64,000 nucleotides of DNA from Megaleporinus macrocephalus (taxonomy: Eukaryota; Chordata; Actinopteri; Characiformes; Anostomidae). The position numbers and the translations under genes are program-made. A model generated the notes under the pieces. The model saw nothing but the letters and a program-made list of their open reading frames with translations, ran no database searches and was not told the origin of the DNA. Where the stretch lies: positions 38,461,656-38,525,655 of the forward strand of contig CM038709.1 in assembly GCA_021613375.1 (NCBI GenBank), given 5' to 3'. The number at the start of each line of letters is the position of its first letter. The first letter of the stretch is position 1. Below are positions 12,141 to 23,945 of the stretch, one piece after another.

Positions 12141-13680
12141 CCATTGCTGGTAGAAATTTTTGGACATGCAACACTGCTGCAGTCGAAGCCATTTGCACAA
12201 CTGACACACCAAACTTTTAATTATTTTCTTTTTCATTTGTTTTAATTCTGTCCATGGTAAACAGATTCAATAAAAGGGCGGGTTAGGTAGGGCCCTGTTA
12301 CTATCTTGTTTGCATGTGGCCACGCTCGAAGCCTGATGGGAGCACCAGACTTACAGTAAGAGAAGGTTTAAATCATGTAATGAGTCGTTGTCATTCAAAA
12401 TGTGTTGTATGTGTTATGTGATATTCAGTTCTTGACTGCATGGCTGGTTACTGGGGTTGGGTGTCTACCATCAACAGAGACTGTATGGTTTGAAGTGGTC
12501 TGTGAGCTTCCTGGCCATTTCAGCCATCACTGGCTTTGCTGGTGCATTCAGTAAAAGAACATTGACCTAAGGTGTTTCATCATGCATCCACTGATCAAAC
12601 AACATATTATCCACATAGCTCAGTAAGCAAATAACCTATGACACTGTTATCTCTCTGTGTCTGAAATGTTGTGATTGTATGTTGAGCTGCTAGTGAGCAA
12701 TGAGGGGTGAAAACATGAATGGCTTTAAAGGCCTTTGCAATCAGTGTATTTGTACCAGTAAGAACACCAGACATCAGTATTATGAATATCTTATTTTGAA
12801 GATTATTTTGTCAGATTTCTCCTGGATGCCCCAGACATTGTATGAATTTGTTCAATTCCTTTAGCAGCAATCTTAATTTAGCTTAAAGAAGTACTGAGCA
12901 GGTATTAGATGAGAACTGTAAATAATACTGGGTTGTGGCCACAAGGAGAAGCTTGAAAACAGTTGAATAAACACACTGATGTCAGTGAATATATGAATAT
13001 TTTTAAAAAATAGTGTTTTGCTGAGCAAATCATTTTTTAATGTATGTCCCCAAGTGCCTAAAGCTTTTGCACAGTAATGTATACACCAGGATTTTGCTTT
13101 CCTCTGAGATTCTCGATAGACTGCTAGTGGACTAAGTGAACTGATGCAGCCATCATGGTAGCGTGCTGGCTAGAGAATAATGCAAAGCCCCCCAGCAAGT
13201 TACCGTCTAACACCTAATAATGTTTGCGTATGTGTGTGAGAGAGAAACTGTATTAAATGCCCTCCTGCAGGCCTGATTAAACTTGGGATGATGAAGAGGC
13301 CTTCAGCAGTATTGCTGCACTTCTAGGAAGAGGTGGAGGAGAGCAGTTGCTAGCAGTGTAAAGTTAATAAAATGCAGGGGGTGTTTACGCCAGCTGCATG
13401 AAAAATGTGTTTCATTGCTTTCGGTTAATCAGAATGTGTAACTAACGCAAAGCAGTGCCGTTTCTGCAGCCTAAAGACAAGAGACTGCGCAAGATCGTCT
13501 TCCCCTCTTTTTAGTTTGCAGTTTAGCATATTTTTATTGATTCGTTTTGTGAATCTTGCACATTTTTGAGCTGCGTATGAAAATATTGTAACCTTGAGCT
13601 GCAGCCGGGCTCTCTGGAGAACGTGAGCTTTGGGCATAAGCTTCTATTCTGCACACACAGGCATGAAGACATGTGCGTGT
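12141..13680. other. Intergenic, no gene seen
   Basis: AT-rich unique-looking DNA. Short open frames at 13.4-13.7 kb on the minus strand have no recognisable features. Nothing else noted. Confidence 0.5.
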
Positions 13681-13689
13681 GTGTCCGAG

Positions 13690-14566
13690 GATCTAACAGC
13701 AGCGAGAGGATTCCAATTCGAAACATATGAGCATATACAATCAGATTCATACATATTTAGATGTATAGTTATCAACAGTGAAGGGATTACCATTCAAAAT
13801 ATATGAGCATATAAAATCAGATCCATATATATTTGGATGTGTAGTTAACAGCAGCGAGAGGATTCCAATTCGAAACATATGAGCATATACAATCAGATTC
13901 ATACATATTTGGATGAATAGTTAACAACAGTGAAGGGATTTTCATTCAAAATATATGAACATATACAATCAGATCCATACATATTTGGATTTGTAGTTAA
14001 CAGCAGTGACAGGATTTCCATTCTAAATATATGAACATATACAATCAGACCCATACATATTTGGATGTGTAGTAAACAGCAGTGACAGGATTCCCATTAA
14101 AAATATATTAGCCTATACAATCAGATCAATACACGTCCGGATGTGTAATTACCAGCAGCGGGAAGATTTCCAGTTGAAATATATGAACATATACAATCAG
14201 ATCCATACATGTTTAGATGTGTAGTTAACAGCAGCGAGAGGGTTCCCATTTGAAATATATGAGCCTATACAACCAGATACATACATATTTGGATGTGTAA
14301 TTAACAGCAGTGAAGGGATTCCCCTTCAAAATATATCAACATATACAGTCAGATCCATACATGTTTGGATGTGTAGTTAACAGCAGTGAAATGATTCCCA
14401 TTCGAAAAATATGAGCATATAAAATCAGATCCATACCTATTTGGATGTGTAGTTAACAGCAGTGAAGAGATTCCTATTCTAAATATAGGAGCATATACAA
14501 TCAGATCCATACATATAATGATGTGTAGTTAACAGCAGTGATTCCCATTTGAAATACATGAGCATA
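13690..14566. repeat. 76-bp tandem repeat, main block
   Basis: About twelve units of roughly 76 bp. Each contains AACAGCAGCGAGAGGATTCC, then ATATGAGCATATACAATCAG and ATCCATACATATTTGGATG. Starts measured at 13847, 13923 and 13999 give the 76-bp period. Units differ by scattered substitutions. One more unit and a half is found beyond the Tc1 fragment, at 15042-15142. Confidence 0.9.
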
Positions 14567-14568
14567 TA

Positions 14569-15039
14569 CAGTATCTCACGAAAGTAAGCACACTCCTCAA
14601 ATTTCTTATATCTTTTTATGGGTCAAGACTATAGAAATGAAACTTGAATATTCAGTGTACAGCTTGTATAGTAATACAGATTTGTTGTCTTCTGAAAATA
14701 ACAACACAGCCATTAATGTTGAAATTGCTGGCATCACAAGTGAGTACACCTCACAGTGAACATGTTCAAATTGTGCCCAATTGTGTCGTTGTCCCTTCCC
14801 AGTGTCATGCCATTAGATAGAGTTACAGGGGTCCAGGTGTGAATGGGGAGCAAGGCTGTTAAATTTGGCGCTTTGGGTACAGTTCTCTCATACTGGCCAC
14901 TGGATATTAAGCATTGGCACCTTATGGCAAAGAACTCTCTGAGGATGTGGAAAATAGAATTGTTGCTCTCCACAAAGATGGCATAGGCCATAAGAAGATT
15001 GCTAAAACCCTGAAACTGGGCTACATCATGGTGGCCAAG
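14569..15039 (+). mobile_element. Truncated Tc1/mariner transposon, 5' portion
   Basis: It begins CAGTATCTCACGAAAGTAAG after a TA dinucleotide, a Tc1-type terminal repeat I recognise from fish. An inner copy of the motif, CAAGTGAGTACACCTC, follows at about 14738. From 14911 a plus-strand frame encodes the N-terminal helix-turn-helix region of a Tc1 transposase (KELSEDVENRIVALHKDG, then KKIAKTLKL). The frame is cut off at GTGGCCAAG, where the satellite resumes at a TA. The catalytic DDE region and 3' end are missing, so it is dead. Confidence 0.8.
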
Positions 15040-15041
15040 TA

Positions 15042-15142
15042 CAATTAGATTTATACATATTCGGATGTGTGGTTAACAGCAGCTAGAGGATTCCCATTCG
15101 AAATGTATGAGCTTATACAATCAGATCCATACATTTTTGGAT
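15042..15142. repeat. 76-bp tandem repeat, block after the Tc1 fragment
   Basis: Continuation of the 13.7-kb satellite (TTAGATTTATACATATTCGG, then CAGCAGCTAGAGGATTCCC), showing that the transposon landed inside a pre-existing array. Confidence 0.9.
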
Positions 15143-15315
15143 GGTTGTAATCTTTTTATTTAATAAACTATGCTATGCTAAAATAACAACAACTTTAATA
15201 TTACTGACTATACCTGAAGAATGTACACCGTATACAGTACTGTACAAAATTACTTGGGCACATTTTTATTTTTATAAAGCTATTTTTCCAGACAGTAAGC
15301 TTTTATTTACATCCG

Positions 15316-15378
15316 ACTGTCAGGGCCCCATCGTCACCTAGCACCAACCAGCTCTCCTCTCTCTGCTACACCTCGACT
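15316..15378 (+). repeat. LINE-related fragment left of the 33-bp array
   Basis: It contains CAGGGCCCCATCGTCACCTA and GCACCAACCAGCTCTCCTCT, closely matching the stretch at about 16695-16735 to the right of the array. The array therefore seems to lie inside, or between duplicated pieces of, the same element. Confidence 0.55.
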
Positions 15379-15379
15379 C

Positions 15380-16630
15380 CTCTGTACTAACCCAAACCAG
15401 AACTAACTCTGTATCTGTAATAACCCAAAACCAGAACTAACTCTGTCTCTGAACTAACCCAAACCAGAACTAACTCTGTCTCTGTACTAACCCAAACCAG
15501 AACTAACTCTGTATCTGTACTAACCTTAACCAGAACTAACTCTGTCTCTGTACTAACCAAACCAGAACTAACTCTGTCTCTGTACTAACCCAAACCAGAA
15601 CTAACTCTGTATCTGTACTAACCTTAACCAGAACTAACTCTGTCTCTGTACTAACCAAACCAGAACTAACTCTGTCTCTGTACTAACCCAAACCAGAACT
15701 AACTCTGTATCTGTAATAACCTTAACCAGAACTAACTCTGTCTTTGTACTAACCAAACAAGAACTAACTCTGTCTCTGAACTAACCCAAACCAGAACTAA
15801 CTCTGTCTCTGTACTAACCCAAACCAGAACTAACTCTGTATCTGTACTAACCTTAACCAGAACTAACTCTGTCTCTGTACTAACCAAACCAGAACTAACT
15901 CTGTCTCTGTACTAACCCAAACCAGAACTAACTCTGTCTTTGTACTAACCAAACAAGAACTAACTCTGTCTCTGAACTAACCCAAACCAGAACTAACTCT
16001 GTATCTGTAATAACCTAAACCAGAACTAACTCTGTCTTTGTACTAACCAAACAAGAACTAACTCTGTCTCTGAACTAACCCAAACCAGAACTAACTCTGT
16101 CTCTGTACTAACCCAAACCAGACCTAACTCTGTCTCTGTACTAACCCAAACCAGAACTAACTCTGTATCTGTAATAACCTAAACCAGAACTAACTCTGTC
16201 TTTGTACTAACCAAACCAGAACTAACTCTGTATCTGTAATAACCCAAACCAGAACCAACTCTGTCTCTGTACTAACCTAAACCAGAACTAACTCTGTCTC
16301 TGAACTAACCCAAACCAGAACTAACTCTGTCTCTGTACTAACCCAAACCAGAACTAACTCTGTATCTGTAATAACCCAAAACCAGAACTAACTCTGTCTC
16401 TGAACTAACCCAAACCAGAACTAACTCTGTCTCTGTACTAACCCAAACCAGAACCAACTCTGTCTCTGTACTAACCCAAACCAGAACCAACTCTGTCTCT
16501 GAACTAACCCAAACCAGAACTAACTCTGTCTCTGTACTAACCTAAACCAGAACTAACTCTGTCTCTGTACTAACCCAAACCAGAACCAACTCTGTCTCTG
16601 AACTAACCCAGACCAGAACCAACTTTGTCT
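15380..16630. repeat. 33-bp minisatellite
   Basis: About 38 units of 31-33 bp built on CCAGAACTAACTCTGTCTCT plus GTACTAACCCAAA. Starts at 15431, 15464 and 15497 give a 33-bp period. Variant units (GTATCTGTAATAACC, GTCTTTGTACTAACCAAAC) recur in blocks, indicating multi-unit duplications. Confidence 0.95.
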
Positions 16631-16639
16631 CTTTTCTCT

Positions 16640-17083
16640 TTCCGAGGAAATAACCGCCCACCTGTCCCGCGGAATACTGTAAAGGACTGACCACCAGGCC
16701 CCCCCTGTCACCTGGCACCAACCAGCTCTCCTCTCCATTCGTGCCATTTGCTCCATCCTTGACTGCATCACTGTATCATCCACCTGACGTAGCACCTGTA
16801 CAGCTTCTAAAGCTCTTACCTTCAGACTCAGCTTTAGTTTATTAAACTGTAAATACTGTTCGACCAGAGGAGGATGGGTCTCCCCTTGTGAGTCTGGTTC
16901 CTCTTAAGGTTTCTTCCTCCAGTTGAGCGAGTTCTTCTTGCCATCGTCGCCTCTGGCTTGCTCACAAGGGATAAAGTGTTGTGATTTCATGTTTTTATGC
17001 TTTAAATTCCTGTAAAGCTGCTTTGTGACAACATTGTTGTAAAAAGGGCTTTACAAATAAACTTGACTTGACTTGACTTGACA
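16640..17083 (+). repeat. LINE 3'-end-like repeat (L2-type), copy 2
   Basis: It has the stretches CACCAACCAGCTCTCCTCTC, GGATGGGTCTCCCCTTGTGA, CATCGTCGCCTCTGGCTTGC and GCTGCTTTGTGACAACATTG, and ends AAATAAACTTGACTTGACTT as a pentanucleotide (TTGAC) tail, as expected for a LINE that ends in short tandem repeats. Family assignment is from memory. No coding part remains. Confidence 0.65.
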
Positions 17084-18060
17084 TATATTAATCTTAAAGC
17101 CACCGTAACAGAAACAGCCTGATTACTTTAAGAGATAAAACTGAATGTAAAATGATTTAATGTAAACTGTAATGTAGGACCTTAAAGAGTTCATTAGCAT
17201 TCAAGGTTGTTTCTAAATGTTTGGGGACCTTAAATTACATCTTACTTGGCGCCCACCCACCTGCCGCAAACACGTAATATCATTCGTTAATCGGAATCAG
17301 GAATTTAATACAAAAAAACAACAAAAATATTTGCTTATGCGAACATAAATGGTCACTTTGCTTCGTAAAACCCACACAAGCATCATTAGTTGACCTCAGA
17401 CAGAAGAATTTCACCTACAATATACATTGATCATTTTCATGTGCGCACTTCTCATATATGGCCCATATGGAGAATATATACGCCTATATTATTTGTCTGT
17501 ATGAGCTGTAGAAACACACTCACAGATGGAAGAGTTGGGGGGGGGAGCGGGGGCAGGGAATTGTAGGCATAATGAATCAAACTCCGAGGGAGCCGTCATG
17601 CGTGCCATCATGCTTTGTTTACGAGAAGCATCGGAGGGACGAGGCTGAAAGTAGGGGGAGGGAACTGTAAGCTCCCGGATCCATAAAGCCGAGAGCTTTA
17701 CTAGTGTGGTTTGCAATGGTTTGCACATCACACATCAGTAGTTTGGGCACATTTTGCCTTGTTTTGAATCATTTCACTGCATGTTTTGTCTAAATGATGC
17801 TTTGCTGGCCTTCTTTTACAAATGTTTGTTAAAAGCATTATTGTTGAAATTATTATTATTATTTTTGTTAAAATCATTATCGAAACTGTGTTGTTCCAAC
17901 AAGGTACTTTTAACACTCGAGTGCTTATTATTCATGACAACAGGGGGGATGTGCAGACTTTGGCAGAGGTGCAAATGCAGGGTGTTGCAAAATGATCCTG
18001 TGATGGGGTTGGTGAGTTTACTCCATCATCAGGCTTGTGAAAGGACACTAGGGCATGCAG
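17084..18060. other. Intergenic, no gene seen
   Basis: Mostly unique-looking sequence. A G-rich run (GGGGGGGGGAGCGGGGGCAG) near 17537 could form a quadruplex. No convincing exon. Confidence 0.45.
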
Positions 18061-18069
18061 TATATTTTT

Positions 18070-18520
18070 AGGTAATTGTAATTTGAGAAGGAGTGCACAC
18101 GGGATACTTACCTGTGACCTTGTCTTTTGTCTTGGTCCTTTCTATATACCGGCCGGTAGAGCCCACAGCCTTGTGAAGAAGGGGTGAGATCTGGGAACCT
18201 GTGGGAAAGGATAAAAGAAGGGTTAATTTTGTGAAATAAATTGTATATACTTACTGGTAAATGTGATTGTGTATTGTATATTCTATGTATGTAATGTCTA
18301 TTGTATTTTGTTTGTTCATTTATTAGTTTTATTAGTTATGAAACCCCTAGCCTTGGAGAATGGTAGCTTATTATGTGGGGCGGGGCTTGGTGAGTCTATA
18401 AAGGTGGGTTTCATTGTGGAGTAAGGGGAGAGAGTGTATAGTCGTGTCTAGGTCGTGGCTCTCTGACACACACATTGGCTGCTGCTATACCAGTTGGGGA
18501 TCAGAAGTGGGATTGAGTGA
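18070..18520 (+). mobile_element. Possible LTR end with TATA box and primer-binding-like site
   Basis: CTATAAAGGTGGG at about 18398 looks like a TATA box. The sequence then runs to TCTGACACACACA, followed at about 18495 by GGGGATCAGAAGTGGGATTG. That stretch resembles the tRNA-Leu-type primer-binding site seen at 63.4 kb but is less exact. The upstream LTR boundary cannot be set. Confidence 0.3.
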
Positions 18521-18939
18521 TTGTAGCCGAAGCTATGTAGAGTTCCTGAGTATTGTTAAACCCTAGAATCTGCTAATAAGTATCACTTACTGTGTGAAAC
18601 CTACTATCAGAGTCTGATCTGATCCTTGCAGTGTGGAACCTGCCCTTGTGAACTGTGCACCACCCAGGCTGTGAAGCCGAATACCTCAGTACATTCTCAC
18701 AGATCCCCAATAGTTCCATATAAAGACAAAGAACACCCTGGTGGTTTTGGATATTAAATGAAATGGCTATATCGAAGTTAATGTGTATTGGTGACTCCTT
18801 GGTTCCCTTCACCACCACTGTAAATGAATCACACCTGCAAAGCCTCTACAATCTACCATTTCTCACCAAACCCACTCTGAAGGAGCCTGTTTACATGTAG
18901 AAACTTGTGCAGAACAAAGGTGGAATTGAACATATACAG

Positions 18940-19126
18940 TTATGTTCTGATGTCTGTCTAGTGCACGACGCAAGAAACATACAGATTTTAGGCAAAAGCT
19001 CTTTTATTGAACACTGCAGAAGGGGAGAACCACCACGAGGCTCTGGCTGAAATGAGGCAGAATGGGTTGGGTCATCAACATCCATGCATCTTCACTTGAC
19101 CGTGTGCAAGCAATCCAACATAGCTA
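18940..19126 (-). mobile_element. LTR-like fragment with polyadenylation signal
   Basis: On the minus strand a 110-bp segment (19017-19126) is followed by GTTCAATAAAAGAGC and TAAAATCTGTATGTTTC, matching the layout of the other LTR fragments in the window (AATAAAAGAGC, then a short U5-like part). The 110-bp segment recurs at 19515-19626. Confidence 0.5.
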
Positions 19127-19128
19127 GT

Positions 19129-19504
19129 ATTTTATGTCATCAACTGAAAGATAAACCAAATTACAAATACTGTTCAGTATATTTCATATGTTTTAAATGC
19201 TGAACTGAATTTTTTATTTATAGAACTTCAAATAAAAAGGTCTACAATAAAAAACTGAATGCTTTTTTAAAAAAGTGCATCTTAAAGTGTTTATTTATAG
19301 AAAATGTAAGTTGCTTTGGAGCTGCCTGTGGGAAGATTAAACGTATATATCTCTCCATTCCTGGTTGAAAAGTTGTTTTTGTCGTCTATTTTTCTTTTTT
19401 CACGCTTTATTCTCTCACTTCTTTTCACTTCGTACCTCGCCTGTGTGTGCGCCTCACTCCCGAATATGCACAGATCTGATTGGCTGAGGAGCGCTTTTGG
19501 TGAT
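19129..19504. mobile_element. hAT-derived core segment without ends
   Basis: This 375-bp segment (starting TTTTATGTCATCAACTGAAA, ending GCGCTTTTGGTGATCTT) is nearly identical to the interior (21357-21731) of the hAT element at 21.2 kb, but lacks that element's termini. It is flanked instead by two direct copies of a 110-bp LTR-related sequence. Confidence 0.8.
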
Positions 19505-19514
19505 CTTACAACAC

Positions 19515-20150
19515 AGCAGAAGGGAAGAACCACCACGAGGCTCTGGCTGAAATGAGGCAGAATGGGTTGGGTCATCAACATCCATGCATCTTCACTTGAC
19601 CGTGTGCAAGCAATCCAACATAGCTAAAACCCCCAGCCTAGCATACAATGGCACCAATAATACTGCCGCATATGAATCACCCACATATATCTACTGTCCA
19701 GTCTTTCTTTTAGTGTGGCTGCAAGTGGCCACTCTCTCCAAGCGATCTCTCCAGAGCCAGCCTCTGCTGCAGGTACCTGCTGCAGGTACTCCCTCTTCTG
19801 CCACGTTTACCACCCATCTTCTTTGCTTCTTCTCCATCATTGACCAGTCACACTGTGTTCCGCTGTTTGCCTTTGAGTTTGTGGAAGCACCATTCCTCTT
19901 AAGTCCTCTGGAAGGTGCTGCCCCACTTCTGACACCACTGTAGGGTCAACATAGAATACGCTGTGGGAAACATAGTGCTTTAAGCGAATGCTCTTTTATT
20001 GAGTACAGCCACGGGATGAAATGCCACTGACTAAAATGGGTCAAGCAGGTCACTGAAAGTCTCTGCTTGATGGTAGGCACAACAACAACAGTGACATTTA
20101 TTTGCAGTAAAGGTCTCTCTCTTACTGCAGCCATGACACTCCTGAGAGTA
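19515..20150 (-). mobile_element. LTR retroelement remnant with primer-binding-like site
   Basis: Reading the minus strand from the right, an LTR-like part with AATAAAAGAGC (about 19981-19991) runs to a TACA end, then one base, then TGGTGTCAGAAGTGGGGC at 19925-19942. This nearly matches the 3' end of tRNA-Leu and fits a primer-binding site. A leader-like stretch and a second copy of the 110-bp repeat (19515-19626) follow. No gag or pol is recognisable. Confidence 0.55.
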
Positions 20151-21205
20151 TATGTGCTACTTCTGGTGTGCTTCTATGGCTTTGTGAGCTAGGAGATGGA
20201 CACTACAATGCTGTAGATGTACCAGCCCAATGATGATGTACCTTTATTGTGAAGGTCAAACGTTTTGTAGATCTCAATATATAGGCCACATTATGTTATA
20301 TGGGCTATTATTCTGTAGTACTGTTTGTGAACCCAATCAGAGCTCTTTATTCTTCTGTGTTGGCTTCAAAATGAGGCTCATTTTATAGGTATACTGTAAA
20401 AAAGGCTGGAGGATGAGTGTCATTCCTTTCTACATATTGTCATTTTTCTAGAACACACCAAACTCAAACTCAGCTGGGTCCGAGACAGTGTGACAATAAA
20501 CCCACTCTTTGCGTCCATTAGGTTCTTCTACATTGTTTGAACTCTCCTAGCTGCGAAGAGGCAACAATAGACAGGCGGGTTTATACAAGACGGTGTGGAG
20601 AACATCTTTTGCCAGCTGTGGGCGTAATCTTTCAAGCCTCGGACAGCCATAGCACATTCCTGCAACAATTCAAACAAAACATCAGCGGGGCATGAAATTT
20701 TCCATCTCACAGCTCAACAGACTGCATGCCACAGCTGATAGAGGCGTTCTATTTCCAGCACGATGCTGAAGGACCCCGCTGTGTGGGTCTGGAGACCCCT
20801 CTTCTGACATACACGGCCAGACGGTCTTCAATTACATCAAAGCCTTCGCGACCTCGAAAAGGTCTGCGGATGTATTTTCTGTTTCATAAACTCAGCCCAC
20901 GTTTCGAGAATCCATTAATTTAAGTGATATCTCAATTCACACTGTTAGAACACCGAAGCACCAGAGAAATATCACTCTCGTTTGAAGGCAGCGGCTGTCA
21001 GATATGCTGCGGCTAAGAAAGAAAATCATTTGTTCTGGGATTAAAAAATAAGCTAAATTTGGGTTCGCTTTATGCAATGCCTGAGCGCTGGCATATAAAT
21101 GTAGGCTGCTGTTATAACGACTACACCCTCGAATAAGCTGATACAGAGCACAATCAGATCAGATCTATTTTAAATGAATTGAAATGATGTTCCTTAAGCT
21201 GCAGG
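20151..21205. other. Intergenic, no gene; possible conserved element
   Basis: No recognisable exon. The stretch 20480-20960 is more GC-rich and free of visible repeats, and could be conserved non-coding DNA. Confidence 0.35.
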
Positions 21206-21213
21206 ATTTAGGG

Positions 21214-21897
21214 CAGGGGTATTTAATTAGAGTTCAGTAAGGTCTAGTCAGAGGAAATTTCCTCAGGCCAAGGTCCGGACCGTGTTTGATTGTAACTTGT
21301 GTTATGATTTAGTGCCATATCCTGTATACTGGAGCAGCCTAGTAGTTCTATTAGAATTTTATGTCATCAACTGAAAGATAAACCAAATTACAAATACTGT
21401 TCAGTATATTTCATATGTTTTAAATGCTGAACTGAATTTTTTATTTATAGAACTTCAAATAAAAAGGTCTACAATAAAAAACTGAATGCTTTTTTAAAAA
21501 AGTGCATCTTAAAGTGTTTATTTATAGAAAATGTAAGTTACTTTGGAGCTGCCTGTGGGAAGAATAAACATATATGTCTCTCCATTCCTGTCAGTTTTTG
21601 CCGTCTATTTTTCTTTTTTCTCGCTTTATTCTCTCACTGTTGCTTCTTTTCACTTCGTATCTCGCCTGTGTGTGCGCCTCACTCCCGAATATGCACAGAT
21701 CTGATTGGCTGAGGAGCGCTTTTGGTGATCTTTACACATGTGATTGATCCGTGAGCCTGTATACCGTAAAGACAAGAAAAACTCTTAAAATAACACGGTC
21801 AAAATTAAGTAGTTCTCAATAGTTTATCGGTTTGGGTCCGCAGTGGACGACGTCTGGGTCTGGACTCGGACCGCGGTCCGCCTATTAGTGACCTCTG
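21214..21897. mobile_element. Non-autonomous hAT transposon, complete
   Basis: It starts CAGGGGTATTTAATTAG and ends CTATTAGTGACCTCTG, which are imperfect terminal inverted repeats of hAT type. The 8 bases before it are ATTTAGGG. After removing the LTR inserted immediately to its right, the 8 bases following are ATATAGGG, a 7/8 target-site duplication. At 684 bp it has no transposase. Its interior is shared with 19129-19504. Confidence 0.85.
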
Positions 21898-21903
21898 ATA
21901 TAG

Positions 21904-22259
21904 TGTCACGCCCTGCCCTGCCTGTCCTCGCCTGTCTGTTCACGTCCTGTCATTCCCTCATGTTAGCCATGTGGATCTGTTTGTTTTTGTCATGTGCTCT
22001 GTGTCTCCGCCCTTGCTCCGCCTCCCTCACCTGTGTCTCGTTTGTAATTAGTTCTGTCAGCTGTTCCTCTGGTCATCATGTGTATTTAGTCTTTCTGTTT
22101 TGCCCTCTCCCCATGGTTCTTTTTGTGAGCTTCGTCAGTTTTTTTGTGTACATCATGTTTTTTTCGTTCTTATGTTTATTAAACCTTCGTTAAAGCCTTC
22201 GTTTGCGTCCGCTTCTCCGTCTCCTCGTCTCTCTGTCCCACGCAACCCCCAACGTGACA
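21904..22259. mobile_element. Solo LTR (356 bp) with perfect 5-bp target duplication
   Basis: It begins TGTCACGCCC and ends AACGTGACA, with TG...CA termini, and is flanked on both sides by TATAG (21899-21903 and 22260-22264). The sequence resembles a widespread fish LTR. It lies within the target-site duplication of the adjacent hAT element, so it inserted later. The open frames here are artefacts. Confidence 0.9.
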
Positions 22260-22404
22260 TATAGGGAATTTCTTTCTATTGCAGATCACTCCTATTGTGC
22301 TAGACCAGGGGTCCTTAACCTTTTTTCAAAATCACAGAATAATAATCACATAGTAAGTCTATGCACTTACTGGCAAGATATCCCATAAGCAGCCATAATA
22401 GCCA

Positions 22405-22905
22405 CTCATTGTTCATTTTATCAGCTCCACTTACCATATAGGAGCAGTTTTTAGTTCTACACTTACAGACTGTAGACCAGCTATTTCTGTGTATACTTTG
22501 TTTCCTTGTTCTACAATGGTCAAGACCCCCACAGGACCACCTAGTATTAGACACTCCTACTCTCTTGGACCTTGTAGATGGAAAATCAGGGCTTATCTAC
22601 TGCTGCTTGGCTTGTGTTGGTCAGGATGCTGCTCACCTGGATAGTTTTGGTTGAAGGATGATCTACTCACAGCAGCACTACACATACTAACACACTACTA
22701 CCACATCAGTGTAACTACAGTGCAAAGTATGATCCACCATCTAAATAATACCCGCTCTGTGATGGTCATTTGGGGGTCCTGACTATTAACTAACAGGGTA
22801 ACAAAGTATGCAGAGAATCAAATGAACTACAGTCTGTAAGTGTAGAACTGCAAAGTGGCGCTGGTAAAATAGATAATGGGTTCAGATATAAAGGAGCTGA
22901 TGTCT
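22405..22905. mobile_element. Palindromic (fold-back) element, internally deleted
   Basis: The left part (TTTATCAGCTCCACTTACC, TACAGACTGTAGACC, CACAGGACCACC) is mirrored on the right (GTAACAAAGTATGCAG, ACTACAGTCTGTAAGTG). It is related to the copy at 30.8 kb. I recognise a long palindromic DNA element common in several fish, but do not know its superfamily. Confidence 0.65.
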
Positions 22906-23945
22906 ATGCTATAGTTGACTTCTGCTATAGTTGACTTGGGTATGTTTTTGTAGCACCACTCTCGCGACCCCACTGGGGTCATGTCATGACCCCTAGGTTA
23001 GAAACCTTTGAACTATATGGCAAACTGGCAGCAATTGAGTAGCTACATTTACATTCAATAGTCTGCCTGAACTCTTATTGAGTCCAAGAAAACCAAGGCA
23101 CTCAGTCATGTATGATAATAAAAATAATAAAGTAATAAGTAATAAAAAGTAATAAAAAGTAATAAAAATATTGATTTATATCTTCTGTATGGCCTGTGGT
23201 ATGTCAAGATGTCACTACACCGGTAATCTGTTGGGCTTGTCATCACAGATCTGGTTTCAAACCTAAGACAATTAGAATAAAGCTACAAAAAATGAGGTGT
23301 TATGTTTTGTATGAACAGTAAACAGAACAGTCTAGGTGTAGTCTGTCCCTTATGATATAAAGCATGCTAACTGTGTCTTTTGGATATTCACTACAAACTT
23401 GCAAGTGTGCTGTTCAGCAAAAGTATTATACAATACTCCCCAACAAAACCAGCATGTATTACATTTATTTTGGATGCTGGTCCATCAGCATAACCAAGCT
23501 GGGTGACCAGTTAAACCAGCACCAGACATTCATAGACTGCAGTCTGTTTCTGTAGTATGGGGGTTTGTAAATATGCTTGGTGAGTCACTGGTGGGCTCAG
23601 CGTCCAGCTAATGCATTTCTTCTTGAACTCAGGTTCAAACAAGTCAGGTTAGCCTAGAATCTGTTGTGAACTAAAAAAGCAATCGACTGCGTCTGGGGTT
23701 CAAGATAAATCCTGTTAATGTCATTGTTTACCTTTTAACTAGGCCTCTGAGAAGTTCTATTACTTGGGAGCAATGCTTCAATTCATTTGCTCCCTATAGA
23801 GAAATCTGATGTAGTAGACCATAATATCCTTGATTTAGCCAAAAAATTGATATATTTTTGTATTAGTGAAGATGTGATTTATGCAATTATGGTTTAAAAC
23901 TTGCATTGACTGAGATAAGAATAACCCACTAACCTCAAACTGTAC
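22906..23945. other. Intergenic downstream of rnd3, no gene seen
   Basis: AT-rich, with a short imperfect AATAAAAAGT run at about 23120-23165. No exon recognised. Confidence 0.45.

Noticed and set aside
21843..22193. 116-aa plus-strand frame with hydrophobic segments
   Set aside because: It spans the end of the hAT element and the solo LTR; composition reflects T-rich LTR sequence.
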